A stretch of DNA of 64,000 bases. It comes from Microbacterium oryzae. GTDB lineage: Bacteria; Actinomycetota; Actinomycetes; Actinomycetales; Microbacteriaceae. A program made the translations under genes and the position numbers. This document shows, piece after piece, positions 1-8,575 of the stretch. Position 1 is the first letter of the stretch. Each line of letters begins with the position of its first letter. The notes under the pieces were generated by a model that was not told the DNA's origin, ran no database searches, and was given only the letters and a program-made list of their open reading frames with translations. Location: the NCBI RefSeq assembly GCF_030406385.1, contig NZ_JAUEPM010000009.1, forward strand, positions 30,478 through 94,477, read 5' to 3'.

Positions 1-2
1 AC

Positions 3-1919
3 GCGCCGCGGCTGGGAGACGCTCGATTCGTCGGCGACGACGTCTGGTGGGCCGAGGGCGTCGCCGCCGAGGGCGGGAGGACCGCCGTGCTGCGCGCGAG
101 CGACGGGGGGCGCGTGCTGCCCGCGCCGTGGAGCGCGCGCTCGCGCGTGCACGAGTACGGCGGCGGCGCGTGGACGGCCGACGACTCGGGCGGGCTCCTC
201 TTCGTCGAGCAGTCCGACCAGCGCATCCATCTCCTCGCCGAGGGGGCGGACCCCGTTCCCCTCACCCCCGCCGACGCCGGCATGGCGTTCGGCGATCTCG
301 TCCTGGCGGATGGTCGGCTGTGGGCGGTCCGTGAGACGCAGAGCGGCGAGGGGGCACCGCGACGCGACATCGTCGTCGTCCCGCTGGACGGCAGCGCCGC
401 GACGGATGCGTCCGCCATCCGCGGCGTGGTGTCGGGGAGCGATTTCGTGGCCTATCCCACACCGCGCGGCGACCGGCTCGCATGGGTCGCGTGGGACCAT
501 CCGGACATGCCGTGGGACGCCGCGGAGCTGCGGCTCGGTCGCATCGAGTCGGATGGCCGGGTGCGGGAGTGGACGACGCTCGCCGGCGGACGACGGGCGT
601 GGGAGTCGCAGGACGTGTCGGCGCTGCAGCCGCAGTGGACCTCGGACGACGACCTCCTCTTCGTCTCCGATCCGCCCATCTGCGAGGGCGGACCCGCGCG
701 CTGGAACCTGCGGCGCGCGCGTCTGCCGGCCGGCGAGACGGCCGTGGTGGAGTCGATCCTCCCCGCCGACGCCGACACCGGCGGTCCGCTCTGGAACCTC
801 GGCACGCGCTGGTACGCCCCGCTCGACGACGGCCGCGTGCTCGCCGTGCAGACGAACGGACGCGATCGCCTCGTGGTCGTCTCCCCCGACACCCGCGCCG
901 TGACCGAGCTCGAGACCCCGCTCGCCCAGGTCCTCGTGAAGGACGTCCGCGGGTCGCGCGTGCTGCTCTCCGGCGCGGGTCCGCGCACCCCGGGCGGCAT
1001 CTGGCTGCTGGACGTCGACGCGCGCACGGTCACCCCGGTGCGGGGCGGCGAGACGGACCTCGCCCTCGCCTGGATGCCCGAGGCGCTGCCGCTGACCTTC
1101 CCCGGCCCTCACGGCGAGGTGCATGCCTTCGCGTACCCGCCGACGAACCCCGAGGTCACCGCCCCCGAGGGTGAGCTGCCGCCGTATCTCGCGCTCGTGC
1201 ACGGCGGGCCGACCGCCCATGTCGCCGGCGACCTCTCCCTCGCGGTCGCGTACTTCACGAGCCGCGGGATCGGCGTCCTCGACGTCAACTACGGCGGCTC
1301 GACGGGCTACGGACGCTCCTACCGCGAGCGCCTGCAGGGCGGATGGGGCGTCGTCGACGTCGACGACGTGGCTGCCGCCGCACGCGGGATGGCGGAGTCG
1401 GGCTTCGCAGACCCCGCGCGCCTGGCCATCCGGGGCGGGTCGGCCGGCGGATGGACCGTCCTGTGCGCGCTCGCCGACACCGACGTCTTCGCCGCCGGAA
1501 TCAGCCGCTACGGCGTGGCCGACCTGCGCATGCTCGTCGCCGAGACGCACGACTTCGAGGCTCGCTACATCGACAAGCTCGTGGGCCCGCTGCCGGAGGC
1601 CGTCGACCTCTACGAGAGCCGCTCGCCGCTGTCGCGGCCCGAGCTCCTGCGGACGCCGCTGCTCATCGAGCAGGGCGCGGATGACCCGGTCGTGCCGCCC
1701 TCTCAGGCGGAGGCGCTGCGCGACGCGCTCGCGGCGAACGGCGTGCCGCACGCGTACCTCCTCTTCGAGGGTGAGTCGCACGGCTTCCGCGGCAGCGAGG
1801 CGATCGTGCGCTCGCTGGAGTCCGAGGTGGCGTTCCTGGGCGCGGTGCTGGGATTCGCCACGCCCGGCGTGCCGACGCTGGAGATCGAGGCGCTGTCGGC
1901 GCCCGACGGTACCGTCTGA
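3..1919 (+). CDS. S9 family peptidase (prolyl oligopeptidase/acylaminoacyl-peptidase type), 5' end outside window
   Basis: The frame is open from base 3, so the start lies upstream and 638 residues are visible. The N-terminal two thirds read as a beta-propeller, with repeated Trp/Asp-rich blades. The C-terminal alpha/beta hydrolase has the nucleophile motif GGSAGGW (about residue 480 of the visible part), the acid in GADDPVVP and the base in GESHGF. This fits the S9C group, serine peptidases that cleave short peptides in the cytoplasm. An internal GTG at 87 is not a credible start, because conserved propeller sequence (FVGDDVWWAEG) precedes it. A membrane-protein gene follows after 4 bp, so the two are probably co-transcribed. 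The family is secure; the substrate is unknown. Confidence 0.9.
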   Translation, partial: APRLGDARFVGDDVWWAEGVAAEGGRTAVLRASDGGRVLPAPWSARSRVHEYGGGAWTADDSGGLLFVEQSDQRIHLLAEGADPVPLTPADAGMAFGDLVLADGRLWAVRETQSGEGAPRRDIVVVPLDGSAATDASAIRGVVSGSDFVAYPTPRGDRLAWVAWDHPDMPWDAAELRLGRIESDGRVREWTTLAGGRRAWESQDVSALQPQWTSDDDLLFVSDPPICEGGPARWNLRRARLPAGETAVVESILPADADTGGPLWNLGTRWYAPLDDGRVLAVQTNGRDRLVVVSPDTRAVTELETPLAQVLVKDVRGSRVLLSGAGPRTPGGIWLLDVDARTVTPVRGGETDLALAWMPEALPLTFPGPHGEVHAFAYPPTNPEVTAPEGELPPYLALVHGGPTAHVAGDLSLAVAYFTSRGIGVLDVNYGGSTGYGRSYRERLQGGWGVVDVDDVAAAARGMAESGFADPARLAIRGGSAGGWTVLCALADTDVFAAGISRYGVADLRMLVAETHDFEARYIDKLVGPLPEAVDLYESRSPLSRPELLRTPLLIEQGADDPVVPPSQAEALRDALAANGVPHAYLLFEGESHGFRGSEAIVRSLESEVAFLGAVLGFATPGVPTLEIEALSAPDGTV

Positions 1920-1923
1920 TCCC

Positions 1924-2688
1924 ATGGAGCTGACGGGGCTGGTCCTCGCCGCGATCGGCGGCGCCGATCTCGTGCGGGCGGGCGCGCCCCACCGCGTGCG
2001 CGCGGCGGGCGTGACCGTGGTGCTCATCGCGATCGCGCTGGCCGGCGCCGCGATCGGCGCCGACCCCGTCTCCTCGCTGCTGCTCGCGCTCGTGCCGGCG
2101 GCGGCCGCGCTCGGCTGGCTCGTGACGATGCGCGCCGACCACTCGCCGCTCGGGTTTCTCCCCGTCGTCTTCCTCGGGGCGCTCGCACTGGGGGCGTTCG
2201 CCTGGAGCCCGGCCACGATCGACGCGACGGCCCGCTGGGGCGGCCGCGGCGCGGTGCCGGTGGCGCTCGTGCTCCTCGCGTTCGGCGGCGCGCTCTTCCT
2301 GCTCGAGTCGTCGAACCGAGTGGTGCGCACAGCGCTGCGCACGGAGGACGTGCCTGCCGACGGCGACGAGGCGCCGGGGCGCCGCCGGCTGTTCGGCCCG
2401 CGACCGGACGCCGAAGCCGTTTCCTCACGGGACGTGCACACGCTCCGCGGCGGACGGCTGATCGGACCGCTCGAGCGTCTCGTGCTCGGCGGGCTGCTGC
2501 TGGCCGGCGCCTACCCCGTCGTGGCGGCGCTCATCGCCGCCAAGGGCATCGTGCGCTTCCCGGAGATCTCCCGCGACCGCGACCGCGGCACGCAGGCGGA
2601 GTACTTCCTCGTCGGGAGCATGGTGAGCTGGGCGCTCGCCCTCGCGACGACCGCGCTGGTCTGGCTGGGTTCCGCCTCCCTCGGGTGA
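1924..2688 (+). CDS. Multi-pass membrane protein, conserved hypothetical
   Basis: This 254-residue protein begins at an ATG 4 bp after the upstream peptidase stop. It has two N-terminal hydrophobic helices, two or three more in the middle, a charged cytoplasmic stretch around residues 135-175 (with GRRRLFGPRP), and two C-terminal helices, about seven segments in all. There is no signal peptidase or catalytic motif. I do not recognise the family. The gap to the peptidase gene suggests one transcript. Its stop codon lies inside the right arm of the terminator hairpin. It is presumably an integral membrane protein of unknown role. Confidence 0.75.
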   Translation: MELTGLVLAAIGGADLVRAGAPHRVRAAGVTVVLIAIALAGAAIGADPVSSLLLALVPAAAALGWLVTMRADHSPLGFLPVVFLGALALGAFAWSPATIDATARWGGRGAVPVALVLLAFGGALFLLESSNRVVRTALRTEDVPADGDEAPGRRRLFGPRPDAEAVSSRDVHTLRGGRLIGPLERLVLGGLLLAGAYPVVAALIAAKGIVRFPEISRDRDRGTQAEYFLVGSMVSWALALATTALVWLGSASLG

Positions 2689-2702
2689 GGGAGGCGGAAC
2701 CC
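2667..2702. terminator. Strong bidirectional terminator hairpin
   Basis: A perfect 16-bp inverted repeat (arms 2667-2682 and 2687-2702) with a GGGT loop lies between the converging membrane-protein gene and hflX. It includes the stop codon of the former. There is no long U-tract, as is common in high-GC actinobacteria. It should end transcription from both sides. Confidence 0.85.
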
Positions 2703-2706
2703 CCGC

Positions 2707-4230
2707 TCACTGCGCGCCGGCGAACTGCTCAAGCTCGGCGGCCAGGCGCGGCGAGACGCGGACGTGCACGCGCGTGCCGCCGGACTCGTGCTCCTGCTCG
2801 AGGAAGATGCCCGTCTCGTGGATGGCCGACAGGAGGTCGCCGCGCTCGTAGGGAACGAGCGCCCTCACCTCGACGGCCGGGACCGGCAGGGCGTCCTCGA
2901 CGACCGCTCGCAGCTCGGCGACGCCCTCCCCGGTGCGGGAGGAGACGAAAACGGCGTCCGGCTCGAGGCCGCGCAGCACCATCCGCGTGTCGTCGTCGAT
3001 GAGATCGGCCTTGTTGAAGACGACGATCTCGCGGATGTCACGCGCCCCGACATCCGCCATCACATCGCGCACGGTCGCGATCTGCCCCGCCGGGTCGGGG
3101 TGATGGCCGTCGACGACGTGCACGATGACGTCGGCGTCGGCGACCTCCTCCAGCGTGGAGCGGAACGCCTCGACGAGCTGGTGCGGCAGGTTGCGGACGA
3201 ACCCGACGGTGTCGGCGAACGTGAACACGCGGCCGTCCGCGGTCTCGGTGCGGCGCACGGTGGCGTCCAGCGTCGCGAACAGCGCGTTCTCCACGAGGAC
3301 GCCGGCGCTCGTCAGCCGGTTCAGCAGCGAGGACTTGCCGGCGTTGGTGTAGCCGGCGATCGCGACCGACGGGATGGTGTTGCGCTTGCGCTCGGACCGC
3401 TTGGCGTCGCGCGCCGGCGCGAATTCCTTGATCTGCTTGCGCAGCTGCGCCATGCGCGTGCGGATGCGACGGCGGTCGAGCTCGATCTTCGTCTCACCGG
3501 GTCCACGTGAACCCATGCCGGCCCCGCCGGCGCCGACCTGGCCGCCGGCCTGGCGGCTCATCGACTCGCCCCAGCCGCGGAGGCGCGGCAGGAGGTACTC
3601 GAGCTGCGCGAGCTCGACCTGGGCCTTGCCCTCCCGGGTCTTGGCGTGCTGCGCGAAGATGTCGAGGATCACCGCGGTGCGGTCGATGACCTTCACCTTG
3701 ATGGCGTCCTCCAGCGCGCGACGCTGGCTCGGTGCGAGCTCGGTGTCGGCGATGACGGTGTCGGCGCCGACGGACATGACGATGTCCTTCAGCTCCTCCG
3801 CCTTGCCGCGCCCCACGTAGGTCGCGGGGTCCGGGTGCGGGCGGCGCTGCAGCACGCCGTCGAGCACGGTCGAGCCGGCGGTCTCCGCCAGGGCGGCGAG
3901 CTCGCGCAGCGAATTCTCCGCGTCGACGAGCGAGCCCTGCGCGTAGACGCCCACGAGGACGACGTTCTCGAGGCGCAGCTGCCGGTACTCGACCTCGGTG
4001 ACGTCCTCGAGCTCCGTCGAGAGGCCCGGTACGCGACGCAGCGCATGGCGCGCCTCGAGGTCCCACTGCTCGCCGTCGGTGGTCGAACCGGCGGCGGTTC
4101 CCGCATCCTGCAGCGCCTGCGCGCCGCCGAAGATGCGGACTCCCGAGCGCGATTCGGCGTGCGAGAGCACGCGGTCGACCGGATCCGACATCGGATCGGT
4201 CTGCACATCGGGATCGATGGTGTCTGTCAA
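2707..4230 (-). CDS. hflX: GTPase HflX, ribosome-splitting factor
   Basis: HflX is a GTP-dependent factor that binds the 50S subunit and splits stalled or stressed ribosomes. The 507-residue product has the HflX N-domain (about residues 60-280), with the glycine-rich stretch AGGAGMGSRGPGE. The G domain has P-loop GYTNAGKSS (about 291-299), G3 DTVGF and G4 NKAD. The start chosen is TTG at 4230: the motif AAAGG lies 6 nt upstream, whereas the internal ATG at 4191 has no ribosome binding site. A TATCCT box at 4303-4308 could be its -10. The gene stands alone, facing the peptidase operon. Confidence 0.95.
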   Translation of the reverse strand: MTDTIDPDVQTDPMSDPVDRVLSHAESRSGVRIFGGAQALQDAGTAAGSTTDGEQWDLEARHALRRVPGLSTELEDVTEVEYRQLRLENVVLVGVYAQGSLVDAENSLRELAALAETAGSTVLDGVLQRRPHPDPATYVGRGKAEELKDIVMSVGADTVIADTELAPSQRRALEDAIKVKVIDRTAVILDIFAQHAKTREGKAQVELAQLEYLLPRLRGWGESMSRQAGGQVGAGGAGMGSRGPGETKIELDRRRIRTRMAQLRKQIKEFAPARDAKRSERKRNTIPSVAIAGYTNAGKSSLLNRLTSAGVLVENALFATLDATVRRTETADGRVFTFADTVGFVRNLPHQLVEAFRSTLEEVADADVIVHVVDGHHPDPAGQIATVRDVMADVGARDIREIVVFNKADLIDDDTRMVLRGLEPDAVFVSSRTGEGVAELRAVVEDALPVPAVEVRALVPYERGDLLSAIHETGIFLEQEHESGGTRVHVRVSPRLAAELEQFAGAQ

Positions 4231-4377
4231 AGGGTGCCTTTCTGAGGTTTTCCGTGGCCGACGGGCGCCGGCCGAAGGGGAGCCGCGTCGGCTGAGCCTT
4301 TCAGGATACAGCCGGCACGGCGTCCGAGGAAGGGGGCGTCTCGCCCGCTCCTGTTCACGGAGCGGCGCTCCCTCCGG

Positions 4378-4383
4378 TAATCT
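4378..4383 (+). promoter_or_regulatory. Predicted -10 box, leaderless methyltransferase mRNA
   Basis: TAATCT stands 8 nt before the ATG at 4392. This puts the predicted transcription start at or beside the start codon. No Shine-Dalgarno sequence is needed or seen. Confidence 0.55.
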
Positions 4384-4391
4384 CGGGGATC

Positions 4392-5015
4392 ATGGGGGAC
4401 CACTACTTCAGCGCGAATCCCTCCGCGCCCGAACAGCTCCGCCGCATCGCCGTGACCCTGGCCGACCGCGATGTCGAGGTGACCACCGCGGGCGGAGTGT
4501 TCAGCCCCGATCACGTCGATACCGGCACGCGGGTGCTGCTGGCGAATGCTCCCGAACCCCCGGCGGGTGGCGACTTCCTCGATCTCGGCGCCGGATGGGG
4601 GCCGATCTCGCTGAGCCTCGCCATGCTGTCGCCGCGCGCCCGGGTCTGGGCGGTCGACGTCAACGAGCGCGCTCTCGATCTCGTCCGACGCAATGCCGAT
4701 GATCTCGGCCTCGAGAATGTCAACGCCGTGCGGCCCGAGGATGTTCCCGCGGATGTCTCCTTCCGCACCATCTGGTCGAACCCGCCCATCCGCGTGGGCA
4801 AGTCCGTCCTCCATGAGCTGATGGAGACCTGGCTGCCGCGGCTGGCCGAGCGCAGCGACGCGTACCTCGTCGTGCAGCGGAACCTCGGATCCGACTCCCT
4901 GCATCGCTGGCTGGAGGCGACGCTCGAGGACGGCTTCAGCGTGCATCGCCATGCCACCTCGAAGGGCTTCCGCGTGCTTCGGGTGCGACACCAGGGGTCG
5001 GGCGCTCAGGCGTGA
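4392..5015 (+). CDS. Class I SAM-dependent methyltransferase, RsmC/RlmG-like
   Basis: The 207-residue protein is one Rossmann methyltransferase domain. SAM-binding motif I is DLGAGWGPISL (about 60-70), an acidic loop is AVDVNERAL, and the catalytic motif is SNPPIRVGK. The NPP(I/F) motif is typical of enzymes that methylate the exocyclic amine of guanine in rRNA, such as RsmC (16S G1207). E. coli RsmC has an extra N-terminal pseudo-domain. This short form resembles the single-domain actinobacterial version. The exact target base is inference. It is a one-gene unit with a leaderless promoter, convergent with the LysR-type regulator gene. Confidence 0.85.
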   Translation: MGDHYFSANPSAPEQLRRIAVTLADRDVEVTTAGGVFSPDHVDTGTRVLLANAPEPPAGGDFLDLGAGWGPISLSLAMLSPRARVWAVDVNERALDLVRRNADDLGLENVNAVRPEDVPADVSFRTIWSNPPIRVGKSVLHELMETWLPRLAERSDAYLVVQRNLGSDSLHRWLEATLEDGFSVHRHATSKGFRVLRVRHQGSGAQA

Positions 5016-5018
5016 TCG

Positions 5019-5051
5019 CGGAGCGCGAGCTCCGTCCGGTCTTCGGGCCGG
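5019..5051. terminator. Two stacked hairpins between convergent genes
   Basis: A 6-bp stem (5019-5034, GCGA loop) is followed at once by a second 6-bp stem (5036-5051, TTCG loop, one G-U pair). They lie between the converging methyltransferase and lysG genes and probably terminate one or both. Confidence 0.5.
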
Positions 5052-5056
5052 TTCCC

Positions 5057-5950
5057 TCAGCTCCGCTCGGGCGGCAGCGCCGCGCGTGCCGCGGTGACGA
5101 CGGCGTCGCGGATGGCCGTGAGCAGGGGTGAACGCAGGTTCCACTGCTGCCAGTACAGCGGCACGCGCAGGCGCGGCTCCCCGAGCTTCACGAGGAGCCC
5201 TGCTTCGAGCCCCGGCTTGGACTGCAGCGGAGGCAGCATGCCCCAGCCCAGTCCGAGCCGCACGGCGGCGGCGTAGTCCTCCGAGGCCGGCACGTAATGG
5301 CGCGGCGCCGTCGTCGGGTCGACGCCCTGCGCCCGCAGCCACGAGGACTGCACATCGTCGGCGCGGTCGAAGTCGATGAGCGGCGCGCCGGCGAGTGCTT
5401 GCGGCGTCACGCCGTCGGGCAGCCAGCGCGTCAGGTACCCGGGCGTCGCGACCGCGTCGTAGATGGTGTCGCCGAGCGCGGTGACCGTGCATCCGGCGAT
5501 CGGCTCGCGCTGCGATGTCACCGCCGCCATCACCGTTCCCGCCTCGAGGAGCGCGGCCGTGCGGTCCTCGTCCTCTCGGCGCAGCTCGAAGGTCACGTCG
5601 TGCGTGCGGGTGACCGGCTCCAGGCCGGGAAGCAGCCAGGTGGCGAGCGAGTCGGCGTTCACGGCGATCGGAACCCGCGCGAGCCCCGGGCCCTCGAGGC
5701 CGAGTGCCACCGCCGCTTCGTGTGCGAGCAGCGCGTACTGCCGCGCCAGGCGGACGACGACCGCCCCTGCCTCGGTCGCCTGGGCAGGCCGCGAGCGCAC
5801 GATGAGCACGCGCCCCAGCTGCGCCTCGAGCGCCCGCAGCCGCTGACTCACGGCGGACGGCGTGATCTGCAGAGCGCGGGCGGCTGCGTCGAGGCTCCCC
5901 TCCGCCACGATCGCGGCGACCGTGGCGGCGAGCTCGGGAGGCACGTTCAT
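5057..5950 (-). CDS. lysG: LysR-family regulator LysG/ArgP
   Basis: This 297-residue LysR protein is ArgP/LysG-like. Its N-terminal winged helix (about 15-60) contains the stretch ARALQITPSAVSQRLRALE, and a substrate-binding domain of about 200 residues follows. The family senses basic amino acids and activates an adjacent exporter (LysG-lysE in Corynebacterium, ArgP-argO in E. coli). The neighbour here is a divergent LysE-type exporter, which supports that role. The ATG at 5950 lies 6 nt after a possible -10 (TAAGCT) inside a 15-bp palindrome, so the mRNA may be leaderless and self-regulated. The effector (lysine, arginine or both) cannot be read from sequence. Confidence 0.9.
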   Translation of the reverse strand: MNVPPELAATVAAIVAEGSLDAAARALQITPSAVSQRLRALEAQLGRVLIVRSRPAQATEAGAVVVRLARQYALLAHEAAVALGLEGPGLARVPIAVNADSLATWLLPGLEPVTRTHDVTFELRREDEDRTAALLEAGTVMAAVTSQREPIAGCTVTALGDTIYDAVATPGYLTRWLPDGVTPQALAGAPLIDFDRADDVQSSWLRAQGVDPTTAPRHYVPASEDYAAAVRLGLGWGMLPPLQSKPGLEAGLLVKLGEPRLRVPLYWQQWNLRSPLLTAIRDAVVTAARAALPPERS

Positions 5951-5963
5951 AAGCTCAGCTTAT
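5949..5963. promoter_or_regulatory. Palindromic operator candidate between lysG and lysE, overlapping the lysG -10 and start
   Basis: ATAAGC-TCA-GCTTAT is a perfect inverted repeat with a 3-nt centre. It overlaps the lysG start codon and its TANNNT box (TAAGCT on the minus strand, 5957-5962). LysR-type regulators bind short dyads in such divergent regions, so it is probably the LysG site. It lies about 50 bp before the predicted lysE transcription start. Confidence 0.55.
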
Positions 5964-6012
5964 GGTGCTTCAGAATCCTTAGTATGGCTTTTGTCGCGGC
6001 CGCGCGGGCGAG

Positions 6013-6018
6013 TAGCGT
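6013..6018 (+). promoter_or_regulatory. Predicted -10 box, leaderless lysE
   Basis: TAGCGT is followed after 7 nt by GTG at 6026. This spacing decides the start of lysE in favour of 6026 over the in-frame ATG at 5984. Confidence 0.55.
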
Positions 6019-6025
6019 CCGATTC

Positions 6026-6727
6026 GTGCTCACCGCCCTGCTCGCCGGATTCGGCCTCAGCCTGTCCCTCATCGTCGCCCCCGGCGCACAGAACGTCTTC
6101 CTGCTGAAGATGGGCATCCGCCGCCAGCACGCGGTCGCGCTCGCGCTGACGTGCTTCGCCAGCGATGTCGTGCTGGTCTCGGCGGGTGTGGGCGGATTCG
6201 GCGTCGCCGTGCAGCACCTCCCCTGGCTCTTCCAGGCCGTGAAGTGGGCGGGCGTCGTCTTCCTCGCCGGATACGCCCTCAGCGCCGCGTGGCGCGCGCT
6301 GCGTCCGACCGGAGAGGCGATCTCGGTCTCCGGGGGCGCGCCCGTGGTCGGCGCGGCGGAGCGCACGGCCACGGCCGGACTCGCCGACGGCGAGACGACG
6401 ACCACTGCGACCCTCACCCGGCCGCGCACGGTGGCGGCGACGCTGGCGCCCGCGCTGCTGTCCTGCCTCGCGATCACGTGGCTCAACCCTCACACGTATC
6501 TCGATACCGTCCTGCTGCTGGGGTCGATCTCCACGAGCTACGGCGCTGACCGCTGGGTCTTCGGCGTGGGCGCCATCCTCGGCAGCGGCGTCTGGTTCGC
6601 GTTCCTCACCGCGATGGCACGGGTCGCCGCGCGCTGGCTGCGCTCGCCCCGCTCATGGCGCGTGCTCGACGGCGTGATCGCGGTCGTGATGGCCGCTCTG
6701 GCGACCACGCTCGCGGTCGCCGGATGA
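6026..6727 (+). CDS. lysE: LysE/ArgO-family basic amino-acid exporter
   Basis: The LysE family exports lysine and arginine across the membrane to avoid toxic accumulation. The 233-residue product opens with LLAGFGLSLSLIVAPGAQNVFLL, the family N-terminus with its Pro-Gly-Ala-Gln-Asn signature. It has about six membrane helices, and the motif TWLNPHTYLDTV lies in the second half. A hydrophilic Ala/Thr-rich loop (about residues 95-140) is longer than in E. coli ArgO. GTG 6026 is preferred because of the TAGCGT box 7 nt upstream. The ATG at 5984 would add 14 polar residues. It is divergent from lysG and so probably LysG-activated. Confidence 0.9.
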   Translation: MLTALLAGFGLSLSLIVAPGAQNVFLLKMGIRRQHAVALALTCFASDVVLVSAGVGGFGVAVQHLPWLFQAVKWAGVVFLAGYALSAAWRALRPTGEAISVSGGAPVVGAAERTATAGLADGETTTTATLTRPRTVAATLAPALLSCLAITWLNPHTYLDTVLLLGSISTSYGADRWVFGVGAILGSGVWFAFLTAMARVAARWLRSPRSWRVLDGVIAVVMAALATTLAVAG

Positions 6728-6757
6728 CCCGCGTCTGACGCGCTGGTCGCCGTGGGA

Positions 6758-7630
6758 TCAGGCGAGGGCCACGACGCCGGAGAAGACGAGGACGGCCGGC
6801 CCCGAGAGGGCGACGTGCTCGCCCTCCTCGGTGGGGAACATCCGCACGCCGAGCGTGCCGCCCGGAACGTCGACGCGCCAGAAGTCGGGAGCGGCGGGCC
6901 CCGCCCAGTCCCGCACGGCGAGGGCGGCCGCGGCGGTGCCCGTGCCGCACGAGAGGGTCTCCCCCACACCCCGTTCGAAGACCCGCATGCGGATGCGGCC
7001 GATGCCGTCCTTCACGCCCTGCGGCACGACGAACTCGATATTCGCGCCGTGCGGCGGCTCGGGCTCGATGATCGGCTGCACGGTGAGGTCGAGGCCTGCG
7101 AGCTCCTCCTCGGAGGCGAGCGCCACGACGACGTGCGGATTGCCCAGATCGATGCCGAGCCCGGGCCGCGCCACCGGCAGCCCCTTCGCGCGCACCAGCG
7201 GGTCGCCCGGCTCAGCCCGCCACCGACCGAGGTCGACCTGGAAGCCGGTCTCGCTGCGGGTGATGTCCTTCACGCCAGCACGCGTGCCGATGGGCAGCGT
7301 CGACCCGGCGGACAGGTCGGCGAGATCCGAGTCCAGCAGGTAGCGCGCGAAGACGCGCGTGCCGTTCCCGCACATCTCGGCGATCGAGCCGTCGGCGTTC
7401 CGATAGTCCATGAACCACTCGGCGGCCGGCTCCTCCGCCAGCGTCGCGGCGCCCTCGGGGAGCGCACGCGAGCGCACGACGCGCAGGAGGCCGTCCGCGC
7501 CGATGCCGAAGCGCCGGTCGCACAGCGCCGCGACCTGGTCGGCGCTGAGGTCCAGCTCGCCGTCGGGATCGGCGACGATGACGAAGTCGTTGCCCGTGCC
7601 GTGGCCCTTGGTGAACTGGATCTCCGCCAT
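6758..7630 (-). CDS. dapF: Diaminopimelate epimerase
   Basis: DapF converts LL- to meso-diaminopimelate, the last step before peptidoglycan cross-link synthesis or decarboxylation to lysine. The 290-residue protein carries both catalytic cysteines, in [12 protein letters not shown] (about residue 85) and [11 protein letters not shown] (about 225). The N-terminal motif [12 protein letters not shown] is typical. A TAGACT box lies 6 nt before the ATG and shares its first three bases with the miaA stop codon. dapF may therefore be made both from the miaB-miaA transcript and from its own leaderless promoter. Confidence 0.96.
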   Translation of the reverse strand: MAEIQFTKGHGTGNDFVIVADPDGELDLSADQVAALCDRRFGIGADGLLRVVRSRALPEGAATLAEEPAAEWFMDYRNADGSIAEMCGNGTRVFARYLLDSDLADLSAGSTLPIGTRAGVKDITRSETGFQVDLGRWRAEPGDPLVRAKGLPVARPGLGIDLGNPHVVVALASEEELAGLDLTVQPIIEPEPPHGANIEFVVPQGVKDGIGRIRMRVFERGVGETLSCGTGTAAAALAVRDWAGPAAPDFWRVDVPGGTLGVRMFPTEEGEHVALSGPAVLVFSGVVALA

Positions 7631-7636
7631 CCCCTC

Positions 7637-7642
7637 AGTCTA
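7637..7642 (-). promoter_or_regulatory. Predicted -10 box for dapF, overlapping the miaA stop
   Basis: On the minus strand TAGACT is followed by 6 nt and the dapF ATG. The TAG of the box is also the miaA stop codon. Confidence 0.5.
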
Positions 7643-8575
7643 GAGTCGACCGCTCCCGGCGACGGTGTCGGCCAGCTCCCCGGCATCGACCTCCCCGGCC
7701 TCGAACCAGCGCACGTCGGCATAGCGCTTGAACCACGAGACCTGACGTCGTGCGTAGCGGCGGGTGAGCGCCTGGGTCTGGGCGACGGCGTCCGACTCGG
7801 GCAGATCGCCCGCCAGCTGCGCGAGGGCCTGGGCGTACCCGATCGCGCGCGGTGCGGTGACACCGCGCTCCAGGCCGCGCCCGCGCAGGGCGCGCACCTC
7901 GTCGAGCATCCCCTCCGCCCACATCCGCTCGACCCGCCGGTCGAGACGCTCGACGAGCGCCGACCGCTCGAGGCGCAGGCCGAGCACCGTAGCCGGGCGC
8001 CAATGCACGGGGGCGTCCGGAAGCGCCGCTCCGTGAGTGGCCTCCCCCTGCGCCAGCACCTCCAGCGCGCGCACGATTCGGCGGCCATTGTGAGGGTCGA
8101 CCCGCTCCGCGGTCACGGGGTCCTCCCGCTGCAGCCGTGCATGGAGCGCACCCGCGCCGAGTCGGGTCAGCTCGTCCTCCAGCTGCGTGCGCAGCGCCTC
8201 GTCGCGCGGGGGGAACCGGAACGCGAACAGCACGCTGGAGACGTAGAGTCCCGACCCCCCGACGAGGATGGCGTCGCGGCCGGCGGCGAGGATCCCGTCG
8301 ATCGCCGCCCGCGCCTCGGTCTGATAGCGGGCGACCGACGCCTCCTCGGTCACGTCGAGCACGTCGAGGAGATGATGCCTGACCCCGCGCCGCTCGTTCA
8401 GCGGAAGCTTCGCCGTGCCGATGTCCATGCCGCGGTAGAGCTGCATGGCGTCGGCGTTCACGACCTCGGCGTCACCGCCGACGGCGCGGATGGCCTCGGC
8501 CAGGTCGAGCGAGAGATCGCTCTTTCCGGTGCCGGTCGCGCCGACGACCGCCCAGAGCCGCGGCGTGCGGCTCAC
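7640..8575 (-). CDS. miaA: tRNA dimethylallyltransferase
   Basis: MiaA adds a dimethylallyl group to N6 of A37 in tRNAs that read UNN codons. MiaB, encoded just upstream, then thiomethylates the product. The 311-residue product has the P-loop [15 protein letters not shown] (about 11-25), the catalytic-loop stretch [19 protein letters not shown], and the tRNA-binding motif [12 protein letters not shown] near the C-terminus. The start is GTG at 8575, whose last bases overlap the miaB stop as GTGA. That indicates translational coupling. Length is normal for the family. Confidence 0.95.
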   Translation of the reverse strand: MSRTPRLWAVVGATGTGKSDLSLDLAEAIRAVGGDAEVVNADAMQLYRGMDIGTAKLPLNERRGVRHHLLDVLDVTEEASVARYQTEARAAIDGILAAGRDAILVGGSGLYVSSVLFAFRFPPRDEALRTQLEDELTRLGAGALHARLQREDPVTAERVDPHNGRRIVRALEVLAQGEATHGAALPDAPVHWRPATVLGLRLERSALVERLDRRVERMWAEGMLDEVRALRGRGLERGVTAPRAIGYAQALAQLAGDLPESDAVAQTQALTRRYARRQVSWFKRYADVRWFEAGEVDAGELADTVAGSGRL

